Below are positions 35,613-44,011 of a DNA stretch of 64,000 nt, in pieces (within the stretch, counting starts at the first letter, position 1; every line of letters starts with the position of its first letter). The DNA is taken from NCBI GenBank assembly GCA_041583135.1, contig JBFHGJ010000001.1, positions 1 through 64,000 of the forward strand, given 5' to 3'. Source of the stretch: JABSOG01 sp041583135. GTDB taxonomy: Bacteria; Pseudomonadota; Gammaproteobacteria; Enterobacterales; Alteromonadaceae. The translations under genes were made by a program, and so were the position numbers. The notes below the pieces were generated by a model. It saw nothing but the letters and a program-made list of their open reading frames with translations. It had not been told where the DNA came from and did not search any database.

Positions 35613-36746
35613 TTAAACCGAAAATTGCAGGCTGTGTTGAAAGTCCAGCCATTGCTTTTTCTGTGCTTTCCAATTTTGGCTCAATTGCTGACACTGGGCT
35701 CTAAGTTCTTGCTTGCGGGCTTGGTACTTATCGCTTAAGTCGCGTTTTTTAAGGTTGAGCAGTTCTTTTTTGGTGTCGTAATACGCATTGAGCTTGTGGA
35801 TCAGGTTGTCGTATTCGAGTTGCAGCTTATCTAAATGCTCTTGGTAATTGTGATGTGCCAACAGTTGAGCTTTGGCTCTGGAGAGTTGCATATCGGCTAG
35901 GGCTTTTTCAATGCGATTTTGTGGCGCCACTTTCAAGTTGCTGGTGAGTTTGACATAGGAGCAACTTTTGATCAGCCATTTGGTGGGATCAAAGTGCCAC
36001 CATTTAATGCCATTGCGATAGTCGCCTTCAAAAATATGATGAAAGTTATGATAGCCCTCGCCGTAGGTAAATAACGCCAATATGCCATTGTCTCGGGCGG
36101 TATTTTTATCCGTGTAGGGTCTTTTACCCCAGATATGTGCCAGTGAGTTGATAAAGAAAGTGGTGTGGTGGTTGATGACCAAGCGTAAGACGCCGACCAA
36201 CAACAAACTGCCGATGACATCACCGTTGATCAGGCCAAACAACAACGGAAAGCCAAAGTTGGTGAGAATGCTCAACAACAGAATATGGTTGTGTTGAAAC
36301 ATGACGATTTTATTGCGTTGCAGGTCGCGGACATTGCTGTAGTCGTTATAGCGATTGCTTTGATAATCACGCAACATCCAGCCAATATGGCTATACCAAA
36401 ACCCCATTTTAGCCGAGTAGGGATCTTTTTCGTTGTCATCGACATGCTTGTGGTGGACGCGGTGATCTGATGACCAATGCAGTGCGCTGTTTTGCAAGGC
36501 AAAGGCGCCGCCTATGGCGAATAGGGTTTGAATGATTGGGTGGGCTTCATAGGTTTTATGGGCCCACAAACGATGATAACCGGCGGTAATGGAAATGCCG
36601 CAATAGCCTAGAGCCAAAATTGCCGCCACTATGGTTGCGGTGTCGAATCCGACAGTTAAGGCGTAATAGGGAACGCCAACTAAGGCGACAAGTCCAGTGA
36701 GGGCAAATACACTGACATTGAGCCACAAGATCGCAGGTTTTTTCAT
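35613..36746 (-). CDS. Acyl-CoA/acyl-lipid delta-9 fatty acid desaturase
   Basis: A 377-aa membrane di-iron desaturase that adds a double bond to saturated acyl chains. Three histidine boxes are seen: HRLWAHK, HRVHHKHVDD and HNFHHIF. Four hydrophobic segments lie between. The last 110 residues form a charged coiled coil (KALADMQLSRAKAQLLAH onwards) of the kind seen in bacterial homologues. ATG 36746 is chosen over a start at 36818, because the FabR operator lies between them. It diverges from fabR, which probably represses it. Confidence 0.9.
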   Translation of the reverse strand: MKKPAILWLNVSVFALTGLVALVGVPYYALTVGFDTATIVAAILALGYCGISITAGYHRLWAHKTYEAHPIIQTLFAIGGAFALQNSALHWSSDHRVHHKHVDDNEKDPYSAKMGFWYSHIGWMLRDYQSNRYNDYSNVRDLQRNKIVMFQHNHILLLSILTNFGFPLLFGLINGDVIGSLLLVGVLRLVINHHTTFFINSLAHIWGKRPYTDKNTARDNGILALFTYGEGYHNFHHIFEGDYRNGIKWWHFDPTKWLIKSCSYVKLTSNLKVAPQNRIEKALADMQLSRAKAQLLAHHNYQEHLDKLQLEYDNLIHKLNAYYDTKKELLNLKKRDLSDKYQARKQELRAQCQQLSQNWKAQKKQWLDFQHSLQFSV

Positions 36747-36771
36747 AACGGTTTCATCATTGATAAATTTA

Positions 36772-36789
36772 AGCTTACAGGTGTACGCT
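36772..36789. promoter_or_regulatory. FabR operator
   Basis: AGCTTACAGGTGTACGCT is a near-perfect palindrome and on the other strand reads AGCGTACACCTGTAAGCT, close to the E. coli FabR site before fabA/fabB. It sits 26 bases upstream of the desaturase ATG on the minus strand. Confidence 0.75.
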
Positions 36790-36935
36790 GATTTTAACTG
36801 GATCTGATTTGATTGCAAGGGTTAAAATTGCCAGCATCTAGTGTGAGACAGTGTTGCCAAATGCCGAATTGGGAGTTCATTTTGAGCAAAGCGGCGTTAA
36901 CCATCGATGTCTGACATTCATCAATTGAAAGGTAA

Positions 36936-37640
36936 ATGGTTTTGACAGATTCGGTGCCGGAAACCAGAAACAAGGTCGTTGGCGTAAGAGCGCTGCAAAA
37001 GGAAAAAACCCGCAGGGCGCTGATTGACGCGGCTTTTAGCCAGTTAAGTGCCGAGCGCAGTTTTTCTAGTTTGAGTTTACGGGAGGTCTCGCGCCAAGCT
37101 GGTATCGCGCCAACATCGTTTTATCGCCATTTTGCCGATATGAATGAGTTGGGATTGACCATGGTCGATGAGGCCGGTTTGACTTTACGTCAGCTGATGC
37201 GTCAAGCCCGTGAGCGCATTGCCAAAGGTGGCAGTGTGATCCAGACGTCTGTCGATACCTTTATGGAGTTTATTGAAAATAACTCGGATGTCTTTCGTCT
37301 ATTGCTGCGTGAGCGCTCCGGCACATCGGCTGCTTTCCGTTCTGCTGTTCACCGCGAAATTCAACACTTTATTGCCGAGCTTGCCGACTATCTTTGTCGT
37401 GCCAACAATACCACCTTGGAGCACGCCCGGATTGAAGCCGACGCCCTAGTGACCATTGTATTTAATGCAGGTGCCGAAGCGCTGGATATCGATTCGGCCG
37501 GACGTCAGCTACTGTGTGAACGCACCAAACAACAGTTGAGACTGGTGGCCAGAGGGGCGGCGACGTTTCGGCCTAAGTCAGTCGAAGCGACGCCAGCGCT
37601 CAAAACCCCAACTCAAAGCTCGGGGCGTCGGGTTAAGTAA
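36936..37640 (+). CDS. fabR: TetR-family repressor FabR
   Basis: A 234-aa repressor of unsaturated fatty acid genes that senses acyl-ACP/CoA. GVRALQKEKTRRALIDAAFSQLSAERSFSSLSLREVSRQAGIAPTSFYRHFADMNELGLTM (shown only as the match to E. coli, in the N-terminal 75 residues) is the HTH; LLLRERSGTSAAFR and EIQHFIAELADYL continue the identity. GAAAGG precedes the ATG. The 3' end overlaps the convergent trmA by 28 bases. Confidence 0.95.
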   Translation: MVLTDSVPETRNKVVGVRALQKEKTRRALIDAAFSQLSAERSFSSLSLREVSRQAGIAPTSFYRHFADMNELGLTMVDEAGLTLRQLMRQARERIAKGGSVIQTSVDTFMEFIENNSDVFRLLLRERSGTSAAFRSAVHREIQHFIAELADYLCRANNTTLEHARIEADALVTIVFNAGAEALDIDSAGRQLLCERTKQQLRLVARGAATFRPKSVEATPALKTPTQSSGRRVK

Positions 37641-38725
37641 ACCCCGCACTCCATATGGTGGGTGTAGGGGAACTGATCGAAAAAGGCAAAGCGTGAAATT
37701 TGGTGGCTGGCACCTAAATTTCTGAGATTGTGTTTTAACGTCTCAGGGTTGCATGAGATATAGATAATATTGTCGTATTGAGCCACCAATTGCTCTGTTG
37801 CGCTGTCTAGGCCGCTGCGTGGCGGATCTACCAAGATGGTTTTGCAATTGTAGCTGGTCAGGTCGATGCCTTTTTCTGCTAAGCGCTTAAAGGATTTCTT
37901 GCCTGCCATGGCGGCCGAAAAATCTTCACTGGACATGCGAATAATATCGACATTGTCGATATGGTTAACGGCAATATTGTGCTGCGCGGAGTTGACTGAA
38001 CTCTTGGCTATCTCGGTGGCCAGTACGCGGTCAAAATGGGTGGCCATGGCCAGTGAAAAGTTACCGTTGCCGCAATAGAGTTCCAACAGGTCTCCGCCAC
38101 TGCCTTGGCTGACATCAATTGCCCACTCGATCATTTGCTGGTTCATTAAGCCGTTGGGCTGGGTGAAACTGTTTTCAACTTGGCGATAGTGGAGTTGTTT
38201 ACCGCCAATGGTGAGCACTTCATCGACATAATCCCTATCGAGTAAGATCTTTTGCTTTCGCGCTCTGCCGACAAACTGAATATTAAATTGCTGCCCAAGT
38301 TCGGCTTTCAAGGCTTTCAATTCGGTTACCCATGCTTCATCAAGTTGGCGGTGATAAAGCAGTGAAACCAGTATTTCGCCGCTTAACGTGGAGAGGTAGT
38401 CGATTTGAAACAACTTACGTCTTAAGGTGTCGTTGCTTTTCAATTTTTCAATCAACAATGGCATCAAAGCATAGATGGTTGGTCCTGCCGGTAACCAGTT
38501 GTCGATGCGGATTTTGCTTTTGTCTTGAGGGTTGAACATGATGTGATAGAGGTCTTCGCCCTCATGCCATACCCTAAACTCGGCGCGTAAGCGATAGTGG
38601 CTTGGGCTGGATGGAAAAACCTCGTAGTCGGCGACGGCAAATTCGCCGAATTCGGCTTTCAGATTTTGACATTTTTGCTCAAGCAGTTGCTCATAGCGTT
38701 CAGGTTCGATGGGGGTATAGGCCAT
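37613..38725 (-). CDS. trmA: tRNA (uracil-5-)-methyltransferase TrmA
   Basis: A 370-aa enzyme making ribothymidine at position 54 of tRNA. LLELYCGNGNFSLAMA is the SAM motif, VDPPRSGLD the acidic motif, and IYISCNPETLKHNL holds the catalytic cysteine. HTRHMECGVYLTRR-type ending is normal. Length matches E. coli (366 aa). It is convergent with fabR, overlapping by 28 bases, with no hairpin between them. Confidence 0.95.
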   Translation of the reverse strand: MAYTPIEPERYEQLLEQKCQNLKAEFGEFAVADYEVFPSSPSHYRLRAEFRVWHEGEDLYHIMFNPQDKSKIRIDNWLPAGPTIYALMPLLIEKLKSNDTLRRKLFQIDYLSTLSGEILVSLLYHRQLDEAWVTELKALKAELGQQFNIQFVGRARKQKILLDRDYVDEVLTIGGKQLHYRQVENSFTQPNGLMNQQMIEWAIDVSQGSGGDLLELYCGNGNFSLAMATHFDRVLATEIAKSSVNSAQHNIAVNHIDNVDIIRMSSEDFSAAMAGKKSFKRLAEKGIDLTSYNCKTILVDPPRSGLDSATEQLVAQYDNIIYISCNPETLKHNLRNLGASHQISRFAFFDQFPYTHHMECGVYLTRRPEL

Positions 38726-38923
38726 GGGTTTATCTCAAAGTGCGCTCAGGGGCTGTATTGTATGAAATGAAAAGCAAATGTCCACCGCTCAAACGCGACT
38801 TTTCAGTAGACTATTTGACCTTTTGGTCGTATAAATTGATGGCGAATTTATCATTTGGTGATGGTAAATTCGACGTGGCGGTTTATACTTATAGATTAAA
38901 TTCAAGATTTTAGGGGGTGCGCG

Positions 38924-39961
38924 GTGAAAAACCTTCTGTGGATCACTCTCACCGATGTTAAAGGCTCTCGCCAGTTTGGGGTGTCGCGCAGGGCGCTCAA
39001 GCGGTTTTTTTCTGGGATAGCTATCGTCCTGTGTGGTTTGATAGTTTATCCGCTATGGCTCAATTCACTAAATGCCAAAGGACAAGTGCAACACCAGCAA
39101 TTGCTGGCGCAGCACGAACAATTGCAACAGGCACATCAGCAATTGCAATTGGAACGAGAGGCATTGAATCAGCAATTGGTCCAACGTACTAAAGATTATG
39201 AACTCAGCACCGAACAATATGCCTTATTGATTGATGAACTCAATTTTAAAGAGAAAGACTTTTTAAACGAAAGCGAACGGTTTAACGACGCGCTTTATGA
39301 GGTCGGCTTTCGTCGTTTGGTATTACAGCTTATTCCGAACGGTCGTCCAACGGCCTATGACCGGGTTACATCGAGTTTTGGCAACCGTATGCATCCTTTG
39401 ATGAAGGTAAAATACCAGCACAAGGGCATTGATGTACACAGTCGTATCGGTACGCCGGTTCATGCCACTGCCGATGGCGTTGTGACTTCTTTACAAAACA
39501 CCGAAGATGGTTTTGGTAAATTGGTTAAAATCGATCATGCCTTTGGTTTTAGAACCTATTATGGTCATTTGAAGACCATCAGTGCCGATTGGTATCAGGT
39601 GGTAAAAAAGGGCGATATTATCGGTTACTCCGGCAATACCGGGCGCTCAACCGGGCCTCACCTGCACTATGAGGTGCGCTTTGGCGACCAGCCTTTAGAC
39701 CCGGCGAATTTTATCTTATGGAATATCAATAGTTTTGAAAAACAGATCGCAAAAATCGAGGAAATACCATGGGAATCTTTAATGGACAACCTGCAAAATC
39801 TGGCGGCAGCAAGACCTCAACCCTTATCGCCAAAGATTGCAACATCACCGGAAAATTCGATATTGACGGTAGCTTGCACATCGACGGAAGGGTGTCTGGA
39901 AACATCAAATGCGCCGCTACCGTCACTATCGGGGAGTCGGGAAACGTCGATGGCGAAATAA
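38924..39961 (+). CDS. M23 family metallopeptidase (membrane-anchored)
   Basis: A 345-aa peptidoglycan endopeptidase of the LytM/M23 type. A GTG start follows AGGGGG by about 6 bases. One N-terminal membrane helix near 30-45 (IAIVLCGLIVYPLWL), a glutamine-rich coiled coil near 55-125, and an M23 domain near 145-260 with NRMHPLMKVKYQHKGIDVHSRIG, TPVHATADGVVTS, YYGHLKTI and GRSTGPHLHYEVRFG, which carries the zinc residues H, D and HxH. The last 64 residues overlap the bactofilin gene in another frame. The pair M23 plus bactofilin is a recurring genetic partnership. Confidence 0.92.
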   Translation: MKNLLWITLTDVKGSRQFGVSRRALKRFFSGIAIVLCGLIVYPLWLNSLNAKGQVQHQQLLAQHEQLQQAHQQLQLEREALNQQLVQRTKDYELSTEQYALLIDELNFKEKDFLNESERFNDALYEVGFRRLVLQLIPNGRPTAYDRVTSSFGNRMHPLMKVKYQHKGIDVHSRIGTPVHATADGVVTSLQNTEDGFGKLVKIDHAFGFRTYYGHLKTISADWYQVVKKGDIIGYSGNTGRSTGPHLHYEVRFGDQPLDPANFILWNINSFEKQIAKIEEIPWESLMDNLQNLAAARPQPLSPKIATSPENSILTVACTSTEGCLETSNAPLPSLSGSRETSMAK

Positions 39962-40212
39962 ATGCCGATAAGTTGGTGGTCAGTGGTGAATTTGAAGGCG
40001 AGTGCCGCGCCAATTTGATCCAGATCTTAGCCAACGGCAAGTTCACCGGATCGTTGTTCAGCGATCAATTGGTCATCGAGCCGGGCGGCAACTTCTTTGG
40101 TGACAGTCATAGCCAGAGCGAAAAGAAAGCCGGTCTTGAGCTGGTACACAATGAAAAGCGCACAGACGGTGGCAAAAAAGAAAAAGAAGTGAAGGACGTT
40201 GCCGGGCAGTAG
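39769..40212 (+). CDS. Bactofilin (polymer-forming cytoskeletal protein)
   Basis: A 147-aa bactofilin. The beta-helical core (about 15-110) shows the hydrophobic six-residue repeat: LIAKDCNITGKFDIDGSL, HIDGRVSGNIKCAATV, TIGESGNVDGEINADKL, VVSGEFEGECRANLI. The C-terminal tail (about 115-147) is Lys/Glu-rich. GAGG lies 8 bases before the ATG at 39769, which starts inside the M23 gene, overlapping it by 193 bases in another frame. Bactofilins scaffold peptidoglycan enzymes; the neighbour is the natural client. Confidence 0.9.
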   Translation: MGIFNGQPAKSGGSKTSTLIAKDCNITGKFDIDGSLHIDGRVSGNIKCAATVTIGESGNVDGEINADKLVVSGEFEGECRANLIQILANGKFTGSLFSDQLVIEPGGNFFGDSHSQSEKKAGLELVHNEKRTDGGKKEKEVKDVAGQ

Positions 40213-40272
40213 CCTGAGTGGTTGAACGCATTTTCCAGCTTGAGCGATAATGGATTTTTGCGAAAATTGAGC

Positions 40273-40299
40273 TCAAGTTCTCAGCACTGTGGCCGATAA
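40273..40299 (+). promoter_or_regulatory. Sigma-28 promoter before the DUF5610-like gene
   Basis: TCAAGTTC (40273-40280), 11-base spacer, GCCGATAA (40292-40299). The -10 box and spacing are exact; the -35 differs from TAAAGTTT at the second and last bases. Confidence 0.6.
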
Positions 40300-40355
40300 C
40301 TCCAATACAACAGAGTATCATCTGCTATATAAAGCAATTTTTCGGGGCGACAGTG

Positions 40356-41771
40356 ATGAATTTTGGTGAAATGAAATCCTTCTTAAAAGACACATCGTTG
40401 TTTGATGCCAATCGGGCCAGCGGTGTTTCCTCGCCCGGCGTCAATGGTGCACAACATGCTAATGTACCTGCACATGCCAAGGGTAAACCAGGGCTGGCGG
40501 GTCTCAATCAAATGCCTTCTGCCGCATCGATTGTCGAGCGCAGTCAAGGTAACAGCTTAGGCTTTGGCATCTTAAATAAAGTCTTGGCCGGTAAGCTGCA
40601 AAGTTTAAATCCACAGGCACCAACACCACCTCCGCCGGAGGCCAGTGAAAACAAATCCTTATTTGACTTTGAAGAAGTGGCGAAAAATGTACTGTCATTT
40701 GTCGATAAGGCCCTGCAAAAAGCCAAAAGCAATGGTGCCGATAACGACATGCTCAGCGGTATGTTGGCCAAAGCACGTCAAGGGGTTGAAGATGGTTTTG
40801 CGCAAGCGCGCGATGAGCTCGACCAGATGGGACAACTTAACGACGATTTGGCGCTGGGTATCGACAAGAGCTATGGTGCCATCACCGAGGGGCTCGATAA
40901 AATCGAACAGAATATGTTTGGCGCGCCCGGTGAAGTGCAAGGGCTTTCTAGCGCAATGGTCGGCGCTGCCTATCAGGCCAGTTATTCCTACGAGCGCAGC
41001 TCTGCGCTGAGTATTACCACCAACGATGGCGATAAGGTGACCATTAATTTCGCCGAAGCGATGGCTTATCAGCGCTCTGAAGCGGCTGCGGTTTATGGCG
41101 CCGGTGATGGTGAGGGGAACGGCGCAGTGGGGGCATCGTATCAGATGAGTGAGTCACGTTTTCACGGCGTCGGCTTTTCCTTTTCTGTTGAAGGCGATCT
41201 GGATGAAGACGAAAAGGCAGCCATTGCCGATTTGGTTAAAAACGTCGGTAAATTGGCCGATGAATTTTTCAATGGTGATCTCGATAAAGCCTTTGAACAG
41301 GCCATGGAACTCGGCTTTGATGAGAGCGAATTGTCGGGTTTTGCACTGAATATGTCACGGGTTGAAACCGTCAGTGTCGCCGCTGCCTATCAGCAGGTGG
41401 CTCAGTTTGACCCTGAGGGTAACGGCAGAGGTCCTAAAGGCAACAATGGCCAAGGCAATGGTCAGGGTCAAGGTGTTGAAGGGCGTCAAAATCTTGGACA
41501 GATGATCAAACCGGTTGCCAATTATTTGCATGACCTGTTGAGCTTTATTGAGCAGGCCAAAGAGCAGTTGCAAGAAGGAAGTGATCTGCAATCGCTGGTG
41601 GATCAGTCTGTTGGCCGCTATTTGGAATTTCGTGGTGAGTCGGATATTCCTTCAGCCCTCGAACGCTTTGCTGAATTTAATCAACGTATGCTGGGGTCGT
41701 TAGAGCCGCAAAGCCCAGAAGATACGGCGACAGAGCAACCGGCCGAGCAGAGCGCTGAACAGGCCGAATAA
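40356..41771 (+). CDS. DUF5610-like protein, possible flagellum-associated protein
   Basis: A 471-aa acidic, alanine- and glutamine-rich protein resembling the DUF5610 family; function unknown. ATG 40356 is preferred, with GGGGCGA about 8 bases before it; a GTG immediately upstream adds one residue. No signal peptide and no membrane helix. A conserved core (about 80-200) is mostly helical, and a repeat-like segment (SYERSSALSITTNDGDKVTINF and AYQRSEAAAVYGAG) follows. The glycine/asparagine run near 355-375 (GNGRGPKGNNGQGNGQGQG) is a linker. A sigma-28 promoter lies 57 bases upstream, suggesting a late flagellar or motility-linked role. A strong terminator follows. Confidence 0.65.
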   Translation: MNFGEMKSFLKDTSLFDANRASGVSSPGVNGAQHANVPAHAKGKPGLAGLNQMPSAASIVERSQGNSLGFGILNKVLAGKLQSLNPQAPTPPPPEASENKSLFDFEEVAKNVLSFVDKALQKAKSNGADNDMLSGMLAKARQGVEDGFAQARDELDQMGQLNDDLALGIDKSYGAITEGLDKIEQNMFGAPGEVQGLSSAMVGAAYQASYSYERSSALSITTNDGDKVTINFAEAMAYQRSEAAAVYGAGDGEGNGAVGASYQMSESRFHGVGFSFSVEGDLDEDEKAAIADLVKNVGKLADEFFNGDLDKAFEQAMELGFDESELSGFALNMSRVETVSVAAAYQQVAQFDPEGNGRGPKGNNGQGNGQGQGVEGRQNLGQMIKPVANYLHDLLSFIEQAKEQLQEGSDLQSLVDQSVGRYLEFRGESDIPSALERFAEFNQRMLGSLEPQSPEDTATEQPAEQSAEQAE

Positions 41772-41802
41772 ATTTTCTGGTAAATTGCCGCTTTCTTTCG
41801 CA

Positions 41803-41842
41803 AAATACCCGCAACTATCTCTATAGGTGCGGGTATTTTTTT
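41803..41842 (+). terminator. Intrinsic terminator abutting murI
   Basis: AAATACCCGCA pairs with TGCGGGTATTT around a loop of about 12 bases, and seven T follow. It ends five bases before the murI ATG. Confidence 0.85.
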
Positions 41843-41847
41843 AGGCT

Positions 41848-42621
41848 ATGTCTGTTAACTGTGGTCATCATGTGGCTTTTATCGACTCTGGGATCGGTGG
41901 TTTTTCGATTATGCAAGAAGTCGAGCGTCAGTTGCCGGGGATTGGCATCAGCTATTTTATGGATAACCTTTATCTACCCTATGGTAAGCTCTCAGAGCAA
42001 GCGTTGCTGTCCCGTCTTGAAGGTATCGTCGCCTTTTTACAGCATGCGGTAAAACCGGACCTTATCGTCGTTGCCTGCAATACCGCTTCGACACAGGCAT
42101 TGGATTTTTTACGTCAGCGGTTTGAACAGGTTTTTGTTGGGGTGGTGCCTGCGGTCAAACCTGCGGCGTTACAATCAAGTGCCAAGCGTATTGGTCTTCT
42201 TGCGACACCTGCGACAGTGACTGGTCTTTATATCGATAACCTGATCGCTCAGTTTGCTTTGGACTGTGAAGTCAAAAAGCTCGGCTCGGTTGAACTGGTA
42301 CATATTGCCGAAGGACTGTTTTGGCAAGAGCCACTTGCGCAGCAATCCGTTGAATTTAGTGAGTTTACAGGGGTCGATACTGTGGTTTTGGGCTGTACGC
42401 ACTTTCCACTGATCAAAGACTTCATTGCTGCGCACTTGCCCTCACATGTTCGGTTGATAGACTCAGGCGCGGCTATTGCCAATCGAGTGTCTGATCTGCT
42501 GGGTAAGCGCTATGAACCTTCGAGTGTGAAAAATTTATATGCCAGCGGTGAGTTGTCGCAGTTGAGAAGGCAGAGATTGAGCCAAATGGGTTTTGACTCA
42601 ATCTCTATTGTAGCGTGTTAA
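41848..42621 (+). CDS. murI: Glutamate racemase MurI
   Basis: A 257-aa cofactor-free racemase giving D-glutamate for peptidoglycan. The two catalytic cysteines are in VVACNTASTQAL and VVLGCTHFPLI; FIDSGIGGFSI and LPYGKLSE are substrate-binding motifs. The start is not certain. ATG 41848 aligns with family starts but has no ribosome site and sits right behind the T run of the preceding terminator. The stop overlaps the convergent flgT by 4 bases. Confidence 0.9.
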   Translation: MSVNCGHHVAFIDSGIGGFSIMQEVERQLPGIGISYFMDNLYLPYGKLSEQALLSRLEGIVAFLQHAVKPDLIVVACNTASTQALDFLRQRFEQVFVGVVPAVKPAALQSSAKRIGLLATPATVTGLYIDNLIAQFALDCEVKKLGSVELVHIAEGLFWQEPLAQQSVEFSEFTGVDTVVLGCTHFPLIKDFIAAHLPSHVRLIDSGAAIANRVSDLLGKRYEPSSVKNLYASGELSQLRRQRLSQMGFDSISIVAC

Positions 42622-43838
42622 AGGTCATCTAACAGGGAAGATTCTTCGGCCTGATGCAAGATGACATGATCGGTCGTTTGGATGTTGCCGAGCAGGACAT
42701 CGCCGACAGACTTGGCAACCGCCGATTTTTGATAGACATCGGTCACTTGCACCTGATAGGGGCTGATCACAAATCGTGGCAAGTGCTTGCCGTTTTCGTT
42801 GATAAAGTGCGACTGCTGGATAATGTTAAACACTTGGCCTTTTTCTACGCCGTTTTCTAAGCCTAGGTTAAATTGCAGCACGGTATCATCGACTTTCATG
42901 ATCTTGCCTTGCAGCGGCTGGCAATAGATTGCATCTTCAATTGCTGATTTTATTCTTGAGATCAGCTGATCGATAGCAGCGCCATAATCTGATTCCCAAA
43001 AGCGCCGTCCGTTGATGTCCACAGACTTACGTAGATTAAAGGTCCAATCGGCAACCGCATCGAACTGCTCGCGGTAGATGAGTTCTTTGGTGCTGCTGTT
43101 AAACAACATTATATCGACGACAAAGAAACGCTCGGTGGCCTTATCTTGCCAAAACATCAGGCTTGAACTGGTTTGTTCGCCGAAAGATAGGTCGGAGATT
43201 TGGCCAAGCATGACATATTGGCTTTCGCTTGAGGCGCCTATGGTGTCGATCACCTTGAGATCGGCATCATAGTATTGTTCGAAACTGGTTCTGTTATTGA
43301 TCTTCTGTTGATACCAAGGGCGGGCAATGACACTTGGGCTGTCCTTATGTAAGAGATTGAACAGTCGCATCGAGGCGCTTTTTCCAATCTCGTAGAGTCT
43401 GCCGATTTTGGCCTGTTCTCTATTGCCGATGCTCAGTTGAGTGATGGCAAGAGACTTTTTGAAGTCGGCGTTGAAGCACTGTTGTTGTTCACCGGGAATA
43501 ATATCGGCGCGGATTGTCACACTGACCATGTTGCCTTGATGCAGTTCATCGACCAATTCTAATTCGCGAATACTTCCGTGTGACGATACTTTGAATTGAT
43601 CTTGAGTCAATAATCCGTCGCTCACCTGGGCGATGCTGCTGACGGAGGCTCCGGCAAACAATAAGGCATCTTTTAATGCGTTTTGCACAGCCAGATTTCT
43701 GGCCTGTGCTTTGCCGCCACGACGAACTTCAGCGCTTCCGGTTGCCTCTATCCACTGGGCTTGAATATTGCTTGTAAAGAGTAGAGCGACGCCATAGAGC
43801 GCAAGCTTAAACCTTGAGGATCGTTTTATGTTAAACAT
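42618..43838 (-). CDS. flgT: Flagellar assembly protein FlgT
   Basis: A 406-aa exported protein forming the H-ring of the polar flagellar basal body in Vibrio with FlgO and FlgP. Signal peptide about 1-27 (GVALLFTSNIQAQ). The start of the mature protein, WIEATGSAEVRRGGKAQARNLAVQNALKDALLFAG, is a clear FlgT-N domain. FNLGLENGVEKGQVFNI marks the C-terminal domain. A sigma-54 promoter precedes it. FlgP is divergent; the FlgO-type genes that accompany flgT in Vibrio are instead at 6.4-8.5 kb. Confidence 0.93.
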   Translation of the reverse strand: MFNIKRSSRFKLALYGVALLFTSNIQAQWIEATGSAEVRRGGKAQARNLAVQNALKDALLFAGASVSSIAQVSDGLLTQDQFKVSSHGSIRELELVDELHQGNMVSVTIRADIIPGEQQQCFNADFKKSLAITQLSIGNREQAKIGRLYEIGKSASMRLFNLLHKDSPSVIARPWYQQKINNRTSFEQYYDADLKVIDTIGASSESQYVMLGQISDLSFGEQTSSSLMFWQDKATERFFVVDIMLFNSSTKELIYREQFDAVADWTFNLRKSVDINGRRFWESDYGAAIDQLISRIKSAIEDAIYCQPLQGKIMKVDDTVLQFNLGLENGVEKGQVFNIIQQSHFINENGKHLPRFVISPYQVQVTDVYQKSAVAKSVGDVLLGNIQTTDHVILHQAEESSLLDDL

Positions 43839-43887
43839 CTATAAACCCTTAACAGCCATCATCGTTATCAATCATGCTGATGCAAAT

Positions 43888-43901
43888 GCATGAAACGTGC
43901 C
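43888..43901 (-). promoter_or_regulatory. Sigma-54 promoter of flgT
   Basis: On the minus strand GGCACG-TTTC-ATGCA: GG at 43901-43900, ten bases, GC at 43889-43888. Start near 43876, about 38 bases before the flgT ATG. Confidence 0.75.
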
Positions 43902-43937
43902 GTTAGTTTTAAGTAGCTGATAAAATTTAAGCATTAA

Positions 43938-43953
43938 TGGCGCGAATTGTGCT
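43938..43953 (+). promoter_or_regulatory. Sigma-54 promoter of flgP
   Basis: TGGCGCG-AATT-GTGCT: GG at 43939-43940, ten bases, GC at 43951-43952. The start would be near 43964. It faces away from the flgT promoter across about 40 bases. Confidence 0.75.
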
Positions 43954-44011
43954 TAAGCTTTTATAGAGTTTAGTTAATTTGCATTTATTGCCGCTTTGGA
44001 GGTTGCCTTCG

